From: Asterionellopsis glacialis
Taxonomy: Eukaryota > Bacillariophyta > Plagiogrammaphyceae > Rhaphoneidales > Asterionellopsidaceae
NCBI GenBank assembly: GCA_014885115.2
Contig: WKLE02000418.1
Coordinates: 1-64,000, forward strand
Length of the DNA stretch: 64,000 nt
Direction: 5' to 3'
The translations under genes and the position numbers were made by a program. The first letter of the stretch is position 1. Every line of letters begins with the position of its first letter. The notes under the pieces are model-generated. The model was not told the origin of the DNA and did not search any database. It saw only the letters and a list, made by a program, of their open reading frames with translations. Shown piece after piece: positions 33,690 through 45,747 of the stretch.

Positions 33690-35040
33690 AGGCTGCTCAC
33701 CAATACATGCACAAAATGTGGCACTAGTACTGGATCCAGAAACAGGAAATGTGAGTCCTTATTTTCATGTCAAATTTGACCCATGCTTTCACATGGTTAA
33801 AGAATGGAAAAAACAAGATTTCAATTCATCAATGTGTTCGTTAAATGCAGGATTTGTAAGCCACACTACCCCTCCTTTCAAATGGAAGGAAACAACAAAC
33901 CCTTCACAAGAGGCTGCCAATGATGAAAATGTATTAGAAGCACCAAATGGGTTAGAATACAGGAAACAGAGCTACAGCAAAACACAGCTGCCACTCCATC
34001 ATCTAATGATAACAACCAATCTCCTGATATTCTCAAACACAACAGAACCACACCTACACATCATATTACCCAGCCGGAGGGAGGTATTATCAACCCACAC
34101 CCATCAACACAGCAACTACTGTTCCTCCACCTGCTCCACATTGATCACCTTGCACCTGTAAACCCACATAATGACTCATCAATACCACAATGGTTGAGAT
34201 GTAAGAAGTAACTAGCAGAAATGTTGAAGGTGAGATATTCTGCATTAAGGCCATCTATCCTGACTCCCAAGTCAATGATAACATACCCTGACCATCTATC
34301 AAAACAACAGCTAATCCAGATATGATGTATATGCACCCAGCTCTCAAAGAACCTGATTGAGCTGAATTCATCAAAGCAATGGAAAAGGAATGGGAGGATC
34401 ATTCAAAAATGGCAATTATGAAATCCTTTTACAGTCACACTTACCAGAAGGAGAAGTGGTACTACCTGCACTACCAGCAGTGTGGCAAATTTAGTGCAAA
34501 CATGATATCAAAACTTGCAAAATAAAGAAATACAAAGCAGGACTCAACATGGATGGCTCACAAATGCAACAAGGTGTACACTACAATCAAAGTTATGCAC
34601 CAGTTGCCACATGGAACTCCATTAAAACATTATTGATCCTTTCATTAATCAACAGAAGGCACACATTTCCCCAAGCAGAAGTTGAGGAAGGTAGAAACTT
34701 ATTCATGCAAATTCCAAAAGGATTTGAAATAGAAGAAGGAAACTCTAAAGACTATTGTCTTAAACTTAAACAAAATCTATACCACCATAAGCAAGCCGGA
34801 CGAGTATGGAATCAACATCTCGCCAAGAAATTCATCAACGAGGTAGGCTTTACACAATCCAAAGTAGACGAATGCGACTTCTACAAAGGCAAATCGATGT
34901 ATGTTTTATATACGGACGACTCCATCCTAGTAGGACCCCGTGAGAAGGAGCTGAAAGAAATCACGGACGAAATGAAACAATGCAAACTCGACATCACCAT
35001 TGACGATGGACTTTAAGACTTCTTAGGAGTAGAAAGTGCT
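33690..35040 (+). mobile_element. Ty1/copia (CoDi-like) retrotransposon remnant
   Basis: Three pieces of one pol gene are in order on the plus strand. At 33718 there is VALVLDPETGNVSPYFHVKF, the integrase-to-reverse-transcriptase linker typical of diatom copia elements. At about 34290-34410 there is TANPDMMYMHPALKEPD-stop-AEFIKAM. At 34549-35016 the reverse transcriptase has YAPVATWNSIKTLLILSLIN, IPKGF, KQNLYHHKQAGR and VLYTDDSILVGP, in which the catalytic YVDD is YTDD. In-frame stops separate the pieces, one of them just after DDGL and before DFLGVE. RNase H, gag, protease and the complete integrase core are not visible. The element is dead. The right edge lies 39 bases from the right copy of the long direct repeat. 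Confidence 0.88.
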
Positions 35041-35054
35041 GTAATGAAAATGAT

Positions 35055-35441
35055 CCTTGAACACCATGTCTTAACTTAATGAGACCAGTTGGCGTGCAAG
35101 CTTTACACTCGGATCCACATTTAATTACGTGCACTATAGGTACATGCTGGGTGCTAGTGATGTCGGACTTATTCTTCTGAAAAATAGATGGTCCCGGCAC
35201 CACTAGTAGATTGTAAGCATTCACAAACACGACGATACGAATCAAGGCGTTCACAGGAACAAGAAATCATGTTATTGCAATTCATATTCTAATTAAAGTT
35301 GCACCCCCTCTACTCTACTCAAGCGCTGAACTGAAATATCGTTTTCACTGGCTGTGTTTTTATTCGGATTCTGAAGACAAAGAAAGAAGACCCGTCAATT
35401 TGCTATTTCAGTGACTTAAATTGTTTAATCTTTCTAGTGAC
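35055..35441. repeat. Right copy of the long direct repeat (about 0.4 kb)
   Basis: Matches 22203-22634 in the same orientation and with high identity over its whole length, with one deletion of about 45 bases relative to the left copy. It begins soon after the copia remnant and ends in the stop codon region of the kinesin gene (35434-35436). See the left copy for possible origins. Confidence 0.85.
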
Positions 35442-38199
35442 CCGAATACTCAATGTGCTTTGTAGCTTTGCCTAACTCTACCTGATTCACTCTCTGAGCA
35501 AAGCGCAGAGAGCATACACTCTCGCTGCTGCTTGCAGTCGTTGGACTCAAGTTGACAAACATCAATGCCTTTCCATCTCCACTGAGACAATCTTGCAATA
35601 GGTAGGTAAGCTTTGAATTTCTGTATGGCACATGAGGCGCTCCGGTAGCAAGTGCATTAAACACGTCTCCCAAGCAGCTAAGACTCTTGTTGATGGCTTG
35701 TGTTTCTTTCAGGCGTTTAATATCAGATCCTGCTCCACTACGGTCAAGCCGTTCACTTCCTGCCAAATCGCACAAGTTTAAAGCCCCACGAACGATAGCT
35801 CCACTTGCTTCATTGACACCGTGAAGGTGAAGCATGAATACAGAGTGACTTCGGGAACTCTGAGCGTTCATCTTTGTGCTTGCGACTGATCGAGAGCGTG
35901 CTGCGGATGCCATGAGTTCCTCTAACTGTTGCATTCCAATTGCGGAATCATTTGTTTCGATCAAATGTTCAGTTAGACCGTCTACGTAGCTCTTGCCCTC
36001 TCTATTCCTCTTAATGGCAAGCTTTTGAGGCTTTGCTTTTGAATTTGAGGAACCTCCGTTATTCAATTTTGCCAATAAATCTTTCAAATCTTCGTTGTAG
36101 ATCTCGAGAAAACTCGCCCTAAGCTGGAATGTCCAATTCTGACCCTTGAGAGACTTCGCTTGGGTAAGAATTTGTTCCACAGCTCGAGGAATAATACCTC
36201 TCATGGCACCATTTCCACTACCCTGCATTGTGTGTGTCTTTCCGGATCCTGTTTGACCGTAGGAAAACAAGCAAACGTGGTATCCATCCAAGGCACTCTG
36301 AACAAAGTCGCAGACCTCGTCGAAGACAGCATCTTGACCCGCAGAGGGGGGAAAGACTTGGTCGAACTTGAATTGAAGGCGTTTAGTACTTCGAGTATCC
36401 GCAATTGAAAGACTTTCTCCGTCCGGTGAGGCTTCGATGGATGATACGTGATTATTGCCGTCCCCTGGCAAGAATGGTCTCGTCCTAACAAAGACACGGA
36501 TATTTCCTCTTAGTTCTTGAATACGATTATGCATCTGGCGGCGGAGTTGCTCGCCCTTGAGAAGCTGTGCCTCTAGCTCTGCAATTTTTCGATCGCGTTC
36601 TTCGATCCGAGCTTTCATTACGGCTGCATCATCTTCATCATCCTCAGCAGATGATGCTTCATCAAGATCTACAACTCGTCCAGCACGAGTCTTCAAAACA
36701 CTCATGTCAAAATGCAATTTTTCTATTTCCCTTTTGTGCTCCTCTTCCATAGCCTCCCTCGAGGCCTGGGCGCGTGCCTTGGTCGCTGCTAGGTCGGAAC
36801 ACACTGCATTGAGTTGTGCTGACGTTGCTACATGCTCTGTAGTTAGAACCTGTAGTTTAATCTCAGCTTCACTGTTTTCAGAACTCGATGCTTCAATGGT
36901 ATCGTACTCTTCTTGCAATTCATCGTAGTTTCGGATCAAAGCGTCGAGCTCGATTTTGGTCGCATTGACTTCTTTTTCTACCGACACCTTTTCCAGCCGT
37001 AAAAACCTAATTTCGTCTTCGGCATGACGCAGCTTCTCTTTCAAGTCTGCTACGTCCCTATCGTTTTGGAGTTGACGTGAAAAAACACTATTATCTGTCT
37101 GGTTAGTGTTCAAAGAGCTGGCGGCCTTTCTAGCTGCAAAGCGAAGCTCCTTGCATTCTTTTTCAAGAGAATCGTACTTTTCCTGTAAATCTCTGCAGCG
37201 TTCATCAGCTGCCCTGGATGCATGCATCAATGATTCAATTTCTTGTACTAGTCGAGTTTGTTCCTTCATCCAAGCATCTTCCTTTTGACGAAAGCGTGCC
37301 TCAAGTGGTGCTTTGGAAAGGAAGAGTTCCCTTTTTTCCTTTTCAAGTTGTTCGATACGGTGACCCATTTCCTTTAAGCGGGAGCGTAGCCCAGCTCCTT
37401 CAACTGAGTCTACTTCAGATTCAACTTGCTTTGTAGGTGTTGGTGCAGATTGAGTTGTGAGCTGGCTTAGAGGAAGAGATTGGTGTTCTGCCGAAAAGTA
37501 ACGCAAGAAGGAAAAATGTTAGAAACTGAGGAAGTATCAAGAGCTGCTAGTATAGAGACTTATTGCTCTACAGCGAAACTTACCATCTTCTTGAGAGTGG
37601 GCCTGTGGCCTTGGAACAAAACTTCTTCGCCTTGCTCTGGCACCACCACCTAGTCCTAGTCCTCTGCTGGGCGTTCCACGTAACTTTCTGCCAGGCGTTC
37701 CTCCTAAAATGAGACTATTTGATGCGTGACTATAATCGCTCGTGTTATCATCATCGTCGTCGTAATAACATAGAGTAGTTTTTTGCTGAGTCGGATGTTG
37801 TGGAGGTAGTGTATTTTCATGGTTCATAGCCTGTTGCTGCTGTTGCAGTTTTTGCTGCTTTCTCATACGTATACGTTCCAAGGCTGACGTGCCCTCAGGA
37901 ATGTTATAACCTGGTGAGGCCGCCTGAAAAGAGGAAGTCGAAGCAGAACGTGGAATTTGAGAAAATTCCTGTACTTTCATGCGTTTGTTACTTTCTTCTT
38001 CTTCATGGCCCCGCACATTACGATCTCTGCGCCATTCGTCCAAGAGAGCACGGCGATCTTTACCAGGAGTCTCAGGCTTCAAAAGTGCACCTCCTAGTGA
38101 TTTTCGGCGAGAGGTCGAAGAGGATCGAGCGTTCTGACGCGAGCTAGAGTCGCGTAATCCACCGCCATGACCTCCCAACGACATTCGGTTCGAACTCAT
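35434..38199 (-). CDS. Kinesin-14 family C-terminal motor
   Basis: Exon 1 is 38199-37584 and exon 2 is 37487-35434, with a 96-base GTAAGT-GCAG intron; 889 aa. Residues 1-205 are a basic, Ser/Arg/Gly-rich tail with repeats of GGTPGRKLRGTP type, probably a second microtubule or chromatin-binding site. About 230-530 is continuous coiled coil. The neck ELRGNIRVFVRTRPF leads directly into a C-terminal motor: P-loop GQTGSGKT (616-623), switch I SSRSHSV, switch II DLAGSER and YLLQDCLSGDGKALM. A C-terminal motor with this neck is diagnostic for kinesin-14, minus-end-directed motors of the spindle. The ATG at 38197-38199 is chosen because the reading frame upstream of it has no kinesin-like sequence. 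The stop lies in the shared long direct repeat. Confidence 0.92.
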
Positions 38200-38893
38200 A
38201 ATTTCGCCCGACTTGTTCGATAACAACCTTTGACACTTTGATTTCAATTCAGACACAACAAAGCTCTCCAAACTTCTAAAAGCTGAAAGCGTGCAAACAC
38301 CTTCACAATTAAATCTATGCCTTGGTGCAGAATAGAGTGAGTGAACACAGAAATAAAGCAAAACAACAAGAGTTATATAACTCTGAAAAGCTAAAAAAGG
38401 CCAACAGGGAAGAAAAACTGTGAGCGCAAAAAAAAGAAACGGTTAGTTCCTTCCGATGGCAGTACACCATACGTAGAATCACACGTTCACATTGTTTTCC
38501 ATCCACAACGGTCCTATTCCAAGTGTTTTATACCGCTCGCAAGTGTAACAATTAATGTAGACTGGACAAAATGTTCTGCTCTTTGTGTCAACACGGTGTC
38601 AGAAGCACACCCGCCAAATACTGCAAATGTCAATCTTATCATCTGCTCGGGTCCTCCCAGAAGAATGCGGTCCAACCAAAGAAAAAAGGGAAAACCCTCA
38701 AAAGAAAAATCAAAAGCTTACGACAGCTGCACAAACGCACACACACACGACACGCTAAAGGGCATCATAATAATAATTATTACAGCTTGCATACCTGGTA
38801 CTGTCGGAAGTTCCATTTGACCTACAAATCGACTTGGGGACGGATCAAAATCATATATGATTCATCACTTTTCAATTTTCGAGTGGGTGGAAA
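38200..38893. other. Divergent intergenic region
   Basis: It lies between the kinesin and the primase gene, which are transcribed away from one another, and should hold both promoters. The frames at 38571-38906 have no recognisable features. A short stretch of AC/CA repeats lies near 38735. Confidence 0.5.
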
Positions 38894-41800
38894 ATGTCGA
38901 GCATAGATAGCGGTTGTAATTTCTGCAATGGATCAAGACAATGGAATATGAAAGTGATGGGTTGGATCCGATTTGGCATATTGACCATTTGGACTGTAAT
39001 ATTGTTTACTGATCCAGTGCATTCACTGAACAACAATGCATTCTTTTTATTGGATAAGAGATCATTTCTTACAGGTCTACGTGGGGCACATGATGTAACA
39101 GAGCCACGCAATAAATGTACGCTATCGGAGGTATACAGAAGTCGATTGGATATGAAACTGCATCAGAGTATGACACCTTCAGGAAGAGGAGATGGAACCC
39201 AGGTTGAAAACTCACAGGAGAAAACATTTAGGAAATCCTCCTCCTCATATTGGATTTCTCCCGACCAACTTGAACACCTCAAGGAATCAGTAAATATTGT
39301 TTCTGTTGTGGAAACTTATGGACTGTCGCAATTCCAACGAAAAAGTGACGACAAAGCTGTCGCTGTTTGTCCATTTCACAATGACCATAATCCATCGCTA
39401 AGCATTGATGGTACTCGGGGATTATACAAGTGCTTTTCTTGTGGTGCTGGTGGCGACGTCTTCAACTTTGTTCGAGAATACAGTGCTATTCAAGACGGAG
39501 AAGATTCGAAGCTCACCTTTGCTCAGGCTGTAAGACACGTAGCAAAGGAATTTGGTGATTCGTCAATATCCATAGATGGACTAGATGATCTAAAAAAGGA
39601 TAAAGGCAGGAATCGTATGAGCGATGAAGAAAAGAAAGTAATACATGCTAAAAAGCAGCGACTGATGCTAGCTAATGCAGCCGCGGCTGCTTTTTATGGG
39701 GATTGTCTCATGACAAGGCCATCTGCTGGATTGGCACGGTCTCATCTCATAGATCGTGGGATCTCACCGGGAACAGTTCGAAAATTTGCAATTGGTTATG
39801 CACCTGATGTGTACTATGGTACTGAAAAAGCAAAAGGTCCATGGGGTACTGGTAGTTTAGTAAATCGATTACGTGAGATGGGTTTCACAGCCGAAGAAAT
39901 AGTTGACGCTGGTCTGGCAACAAGAACCAAAAAAAAAGTCAAACTAGAAGACATTGAAGAAAAAAAAGGAACCAAAGCGAAGACTGGAAACAGAACTGGT
40001 AAGGATCTACCCGAATGTTATATGCCTACTAATAGTTTGGATGATTCGAAAGACACAGCAAAATGCTTCCCAATTTTCCTTTTCCTTTGTTAAACACTGA
40101 TATTCTATTTTTGTCATTTTTTCTCTTTCAGCGACGTCAACAAACACAACCAATGTCGAGGCTATGGATTTTTCAAACGTGATGGATAGATTTAGAGGAC
40201 GGCTTATGGTGCCGATCTTTGATTCAAATGGGAAGCATGTTCTTGGGTTTGGTGGCAGAATACTGGCAAGCTCAGATGGCAGCAAGGATGGGGATCACAA
40301 AACACCAAAGTATATAAATAGCCCCGAATCCTTAGTTTTCTCAAAGAAGCAAATTCTGTTTGGTCAACACCATGCACGGGAAGCAGTGAAAAAAGCGAAC
40401 GTTGAAGCATTTAAAGAATCAAAAGCCACCGGATTACAAAGAAAAGGTGGAGAAATTATCATCGTTGAAGGATACCTTGATGCAATAACTCTCTCAGATG
40501 CAGGTTTGGACGAAGTGGTTGCTTGTATGGGAACGGCGTTGACAACTGAGCAGCTCTCGAATGCAGCGGTAACCGCGGGTACGCGAGGTGGTAAGTTGTC
40601 GAGACCTGCTATATGTCAAACGTTTGAATGTCCTCTCTAATATGCAGACACAATAAATTTTGTTTATATTTAGGTCGGATCATCTTGTGCCTTGATGGCG
40701 ACGAGGCTGGTATAAATGCAGTTGAGCGTCTTTGTAATAGCAAGCTTCTTTTAAGCACTTGCGAATCATACGTCGTTGAAGTTTTTGTCGCAGAATTGCC
40801 CGACGGAATTAAAGATCCTGCTGAATTCATAGAGGAAATGGAAGAGAAAGAAAATCCTATAGAACTATTCCGATCGGAGGTATTGGAAACGGCGAAAGAA
40901 TGGACAGTATGGTATTTAGATAGACTCATGTCAGACTATGACCCAAATGCAACCAGGGGTGAAAAGGGAACATTCTCGGACGTTTGCGAACGAATTTCTA
41001 ATTTTCTATCAACCTTCCCAAATCCAGCAGATCGAACAAAGAGAGCATTTGAAGCAGCTGGAACTCTGGCAGACACTATAGCAAAAGGTTCTAGTGGGTC
41101 AAGTGGGTCAAACAACGCCCTTAGGATTCAGTTAGAATCTGACTTGGTTTCTATGACATCCAGAAAAGCTAGCGCTCGTGAATCCGTTGAGCGAAGGATT
41201 GAGTCGGTAGATGGAATATCTCCTGACGGAATCAAGCAGAAGCTTGCCAACATCGCAAGTGGAGAAGGTTTGAGCGGTAGCGATGACGATTCAAAATTAT
41301 CTTACAAATATCTCAATAAAGCAAATAAACTTTCGTCGCTACATACATACAAGAAGCGACCACCCAAATTCCAAGGTCAAAAACAGCAGGCAGGTGTCAA
41401 TTATTCTGTTCCTCCCAAAGGTGACAGAAGAAGGAAAATGCAGCGTGGATCACCTCGGGCGCCTCCGCCTTTGACACCTCATTTTTCTGGTTTCGAATTT
41501 GATAATCAGAATGATGCTGACTGGCTTGGCATCACGAAAGGGAAAGTGAGTGAAATTTCTAACCATTTTATGACCATTATCCTTTTATTTTAATACCTCA
41601 TTTGATTGCCTCACGTTTGCTCTGTGATTTTCGCAGAAAAAGTTGGACCAACTGACGCTAGGTACGGGACCAGAATTCATGATGACCGAGAAACAGGCGG
41701 CATACTTTGGAAAGACACGTCACGCAGATGCAGTCGCGATGGTAACGACTGATAAAATCGTATATTTCAACTCGAATACATTCCACGGGAACCAGTTTCT

Positions 41801-43487
41801 GACGCCGGAAGCAGTGAATGCTGGATACACGAATAAAGAAATCACCGTCAAAAATAGTAAAGTGCTTGAGCACGGCGTTGGCAGCTTGATTGCACGAGAT
41901 GCTCATAGGCTTCATGTTGCTTCAGAGGAAAATTTACTCCGGACATTGGTTGAATACAGGCCTGCTAGGATGGCAATGAAGGCCGCATTGTCGACAAGTG
42001 AAGCGACAGGCTCTCATGCCTTAATCGACTGGAGCTGTCCTGAAAGACAATGGCTATTTGAACGCCTGATAGAATCATCACTTGATGATGCAGCTCAGGT
42101 ACTAGATTCGGAGAACGTACAGCAACTGTGGGAATATCTTTCTGGTAGAGATGATGCTCCGGATGGTGCATTTGGTAATATTGCGTCAGTTTTTCGTGTG
42201 GCGCCCACACAAGAAGTTCGAATAGGTGATGCGAAATCAAAGATTGAAAAAGAAACCAACAACGCGGTACAACAATCGCTGATTGGAGATATAGAAAGTG
42301 TTGCAGAACCGAAAACGACACTGCTGGGCAGCACAGTTGAAATGGCAAATTCAGACGAGCACGAGGGTCCTTCTGAAATGGAAGATATCGATGATTGGGC
42401 TTCCTCGTACGATCCCTCACTTTTTGATGATGATTTTAATCATATGGGCAACCAAGACCTTGACGTCCAAGGATCAATCACAACAGAGGCGGAGGTAATA
42501 CCAAGTAACAGTGACGAACAACTTGGGGAGCAAGAGCCAATAAAAGTAGAGGAAGGGGTACTTGATGTTTTCTTTGTTCCAAAGGAAGACCTTTTCATTC
42601 ATACATACGACGAGTCCATCCCTCGCGAGGTTCGTGCCGAGCTTATGGTTCAAGAATCTCTTTCAATACTCTTGCGAGAAACTGCTGCAAAGGAGTTGAC
42701 GTACCTGAAACGTGAATTGGTTGCTGTATCTGAACTTCTCGACTCGAGGCTTGCGCTTGAAGGTACCAACGAAGACGTGCCTCAGAATAGAAAGCTAGTA
42801 TCTTCGAACGGAGAGGCTAAAAATGGTGATACAATTGAGATGGAATCCGTGGAATCTTTAGACCTGAAGAAACAAAAGGAATTTCTTGCTCAACAAGTTG
42901 CGGAAACCTCTCAGAGAGTCAATGATCTTACGGCTTCTTCCAAGCGTATATCTTCACGGCTCTTAGATTATAGTAGTTCAGGTGGAATTGAAGGTACTCT
43001 TTCTCATCGGCAACAAGAGGAACTTGCGAAAGATCTCGATGATTACTTGGAGAACCTCCCTGATGATACGAATAGACCTAAGATTCCCGGATTTGATGAT
43101 CGATATTCGTTTGGGGACGACCAATATGATGACGTGATTGATCCCAGTTTTGGTGGATCTCGTATGACAAACGATGGCATAAGCCAAGAAGAGGCTTTAG
43201 AATATGACCTGAAAAGAATCGAGGACGAATGGGGAGAATGGTCAAATGATAAGTTTGATTGGTCTCCCGAAACGAAGTTGTCTGTCGGAGGGCAAAACTA
43301 CGTCCCGACAGGAAGTATGCTGGATGAGTCGTTGACTGATTTGATGACTAAGTCTGCATCAGAATTAGGTGACAGTGTTTCCATTGAAGAAGGGTATGGT
43401 CCAGAAAACGAGGAAGAGCCACTAGACGATACTATGGCAAGAATAGATGAAGAATGGGCAGATTGGGATTCTCATGAAATGTTTTAA
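38894..43487 (+). CDS. DnaG-type DNA primase, plastid-targeted, with a long C-terminal extension
   Basis: Four exons: 38894-39998, 40132-40590, 40674-41545 and 41637-43487; about 1428 aa. Each junction is GT-AG and keeps the frame. The N-terminus has a hydrophobic segment (FGILTIWTVILF) and so fits a signal peptide, with a plastid destination probable. The zinc-binding domain is CPFHNDHNPSLS to KCFSCG, followed by GGDVFNFV. The TOPRIM core has DRFRGRLMVPIFD, GFGGR, KYINSPES, IIVEGYLDAI with the catalytic Glu, MGTALT, and after splicing IILCLDGDEAG. This is the bacterial primase order. It makes RNA primers for DNA replication, presumably of the plastid genome. Bacterial DnaG is about 600 aa; here another 600 residues (exon 4 and the end of exon 3) are mostly acidic and I recognise no domain in them. 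An in-frame start farther down (MKVMGWIRF) is an alternative. Confidence 0.88.
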
Positions 43488-44364
43488 AATTTACTATAGA
43501 GAATTCTACAATTACTTTTACAACAACTATTAAAAAAATAAAAAATGGCGAGCGAGAGGTTGCAAGGGGGCTTGGGAACAATTTTGTATTGTCAGCTTTG
43601 TTTGGTATTGATATCAGTTGTTTCATCTCAAACGTAGCTGAACTTCAATACCAGCATCTTCAGAATCCAACTGACAGGGACCAAGGGTACAAGACCCGAG
43701 TTTGCATCCCTTAATAAAATGGACTTCTTGAAATACGAAATAACTTTGAAATACCCAGAAAAATTCACAGGAAATCTTCACAAACCTAATCATAAAAGAA
43801 TGAAGCACCGACATGGTTTTCTTTCACTATCAGTGCATTTCTTCGCTTTATATTTTAGATGCATTGTAGAGTATGCTTTTTAATTAAATTCTACACGACA
43901 CTTTGTGTCCTCAACATAAACTTTATCGGAAAAATCCCTTCACCAAGTCGTAGCATTGCTCCTCCCCTTCAGATTAAAGTCTGACCCCCTTTTCAACCAC
44001 CTAAAATGAAGGATATATTCAAATCATAAATACTTAAAACATCGTTATCGACTGTTGGCTGGAAACAATAGGGAATAGTAACAGTTGACTTCCGCCTTGT
44101 AAGGAACAATGCGAGGAACAACGAATACCAATTGTATAATCCAACTACGATTTATTTTCAGCTCTCCAGTTACATATCATCCTTACGCGCACACAACAAA
44201 CAGATGAGAACATGTTTTTGTATTACTGCTCTTCCCTGGTGCTGTAGCCTCTAGAGACTAGTCCTAGGATTACTGTTAGGACGAACTGGTGCAACAAAGT
44301 CACTCCCCGTCTATGATCGAAAAAAAAAAAAAATGAGGACAATTTTGCGTTTTTCGAGCAAGCC
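43488..44364. other. Intergenic region left of the assembly gap
   Basis: I see no supported gene. It contains AT-rich 3' flanking DNA of the primase gene, some CpG-normal stretches and an A13 run at 44320-44332 just before the gap. The minus-strand frames at 43432-43814 have no recognisable domains. Confidence 0.5.
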
Positions 44365-44586
44365 NNNNNNNNNNNNNNNNNNNNNNNNNNNNNNNNNNNN
44401 NNNNNNNNNNNNNNNNNNNNNNNNNNNNNNNNNNNNNNNNNNNNNNNNNNNNNNNNNNNNNNNNNNNNNNNNNNNNNNNNNNNNNNNNNNNNNNNNNNNN
44501 NNNNNNNNNNNNNNNNNNNNNNNNNNNNNNNNNNNNNNNNNNNNNNNNNNNNNNNNNNNNNNNNNNNNNNNNNNNNNNNNNNNNNN
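44365..44586. other. Assembly gap of Ns
   Basis: A run of 222 undetermined bases. Frames that cross it are meaningless. It lies next to a homopolymer and a dense palindromic repeat cluster, which could explain the failure to assemble. Confidence 0.99.
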
Positions 44587-44639
44587 ACACAATAAACGCG
44601 TTGCGCCAAAAAATGACAGGGTTCATCCACCCTGGTACA

Positions 44640-44900
44640 TGTTTCTAGCTACCGGTACCGTACCAGGTACCAGGTACATAGGTCATATACCGGTACTGTC
44701 ATACCATACCTGGAATACTTAGGTATTAATACCAGTTGCAGGTTCTGATGATACCTGGTACAGGTAACCTGATTACCCTACCAGGCACGTCCAAGACTAG
44801 AAATGTATGTCAGAGCTAGCTAGGTCGGGACTCACATACGATAACCAGCGTTCAACCAGTACCAGGTAGGTCTAAAGTACCTGTTTGCTGGGAACGTAAA
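44640..44900. repeat. Dense cluster of GGTACC/TACCAGGTA palindromic motifs
   Basis: Within 260 bases there are two overlapping GTACCAGGTAC palindromes (44660-44670 and 44667-44677), and many related forms: accggtacc, ataccggtac, tacctggtac, accaggtagg. The same 11-base palindrome also occurs at single sites elsewhere in the window. A miniature element or a fold-back sequence is possible. Confidence 0.65.
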
Positions 44901-45747
44901 ATAGTCCTGTATCAATTCACCAGTAAAACGATTTTACTGGCTGACGGGCAGAAACTCAAAATCTGTATGATTTACTGAGTACAGGTACACAATAGATTTA
45001 AACGTTGAATTCTACACCTAAGAATTAATAAAAAGATTTTTGCCCAATCATTTTTGGCGCGAGTCGGCTCGCGAGGAGAAATCTTTTGCACCGGTGAATC
45101 ACTCACTTCTCTGAAATTGTTGTTGCTGGTACAAAAACTGCGTGGAAACAGCGTAATCAGTGGTGATCAGTCATTCTTTTACGTCGCCCCGGGAGAAAAA
45201 GGCGATCAACCAACACGCTTTGCTTTAAGAACTCGACCACCAATTGGGGTATTAAAGTGATCGTTAAAAACATCAAGAAGAGTTATCAAAAGCCGCTCTG
45301 ATCTTGAGAACAGCGCCGCTACCCGTCCAAACTTTGAATATCAGTCTGCATCTTGTTTATAGTTGCTGTTGATCGATCTCGACACAAGATAATTGAAAAG
45401 ACGCTTCCATTGCGGTATCAATTCTCATTTCGAGGTCCGCTGTCCGTAGAATTTACGTAAGTTCCAGTACACTCTCTCCTACCCAGAATAGTCGTGTGAG
45501 CAAGGTGAAGGAGTTTAGTTTACTCTAAAAACAGCGTTGCCGCGTTTCGCGCATTTTCTCACGCTGGTTTGCGCCTTTCTTGGCAACCACACACACTACG
45601 CAATTTTATGAAATTTACAGCGTAGAAGAATTCTTTCAGGAGTGCTTTTTTGTACTTGCATCGTTGGGTTGAGGACTCCATAGCACTCTCTATTATTTAA
45701 AAATAAGATTTGGTATTCGAAAGGATTAAAAAGAAGTTGTTGCTTAC
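44901..45747. other. Upstream region of the Nudix gene
   Basis: No supported gene. It holds a perfect E2F-type site (TTTTTGGCGCG, 45051-45061) and a further E2F-like TTTCGCGC near 45546. The frame at 45054-45260 is probably accidental. Confidence 0.4.

Larger units (their letters stand above)
26641..34790. repeat. Second CpG-depleted island with relic sequences
   Basis: Across about 8.1 kb I count only about twenty CG dinucleotides, while TG and CA are abundant. It contains a dead YbeY gene (about 28099-28616), a zinc-finger-like fragment (about 30550-30640), two kinds of short repeat (31332-31450; 31625-31905) and a copia remnant at its right end. No intact gene is visible. At the right side the CpG content jumps to normal near 34790, inside the reverse transcriptase. 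The pattern fits old methylated repeats that have lost CpG by deamination. Confidence 0.75.

Noticed and set aside
7381..34790. CRISPR arrays, tRNA or rRNA genes
   Set aside because: None found by eye anywhere in the window; the tandem repeats seen are short and have no spacer pattern.
37914..38147. Plus-strand frames opposite kinesin exon 1
   Set aside because: Antisense shadows of the kinesin tail; the minus-strand reading is continuous with the motor after splicing.
44223..44722. Frames crossing the N run
   Set aside because: They are created by undetermined bases.
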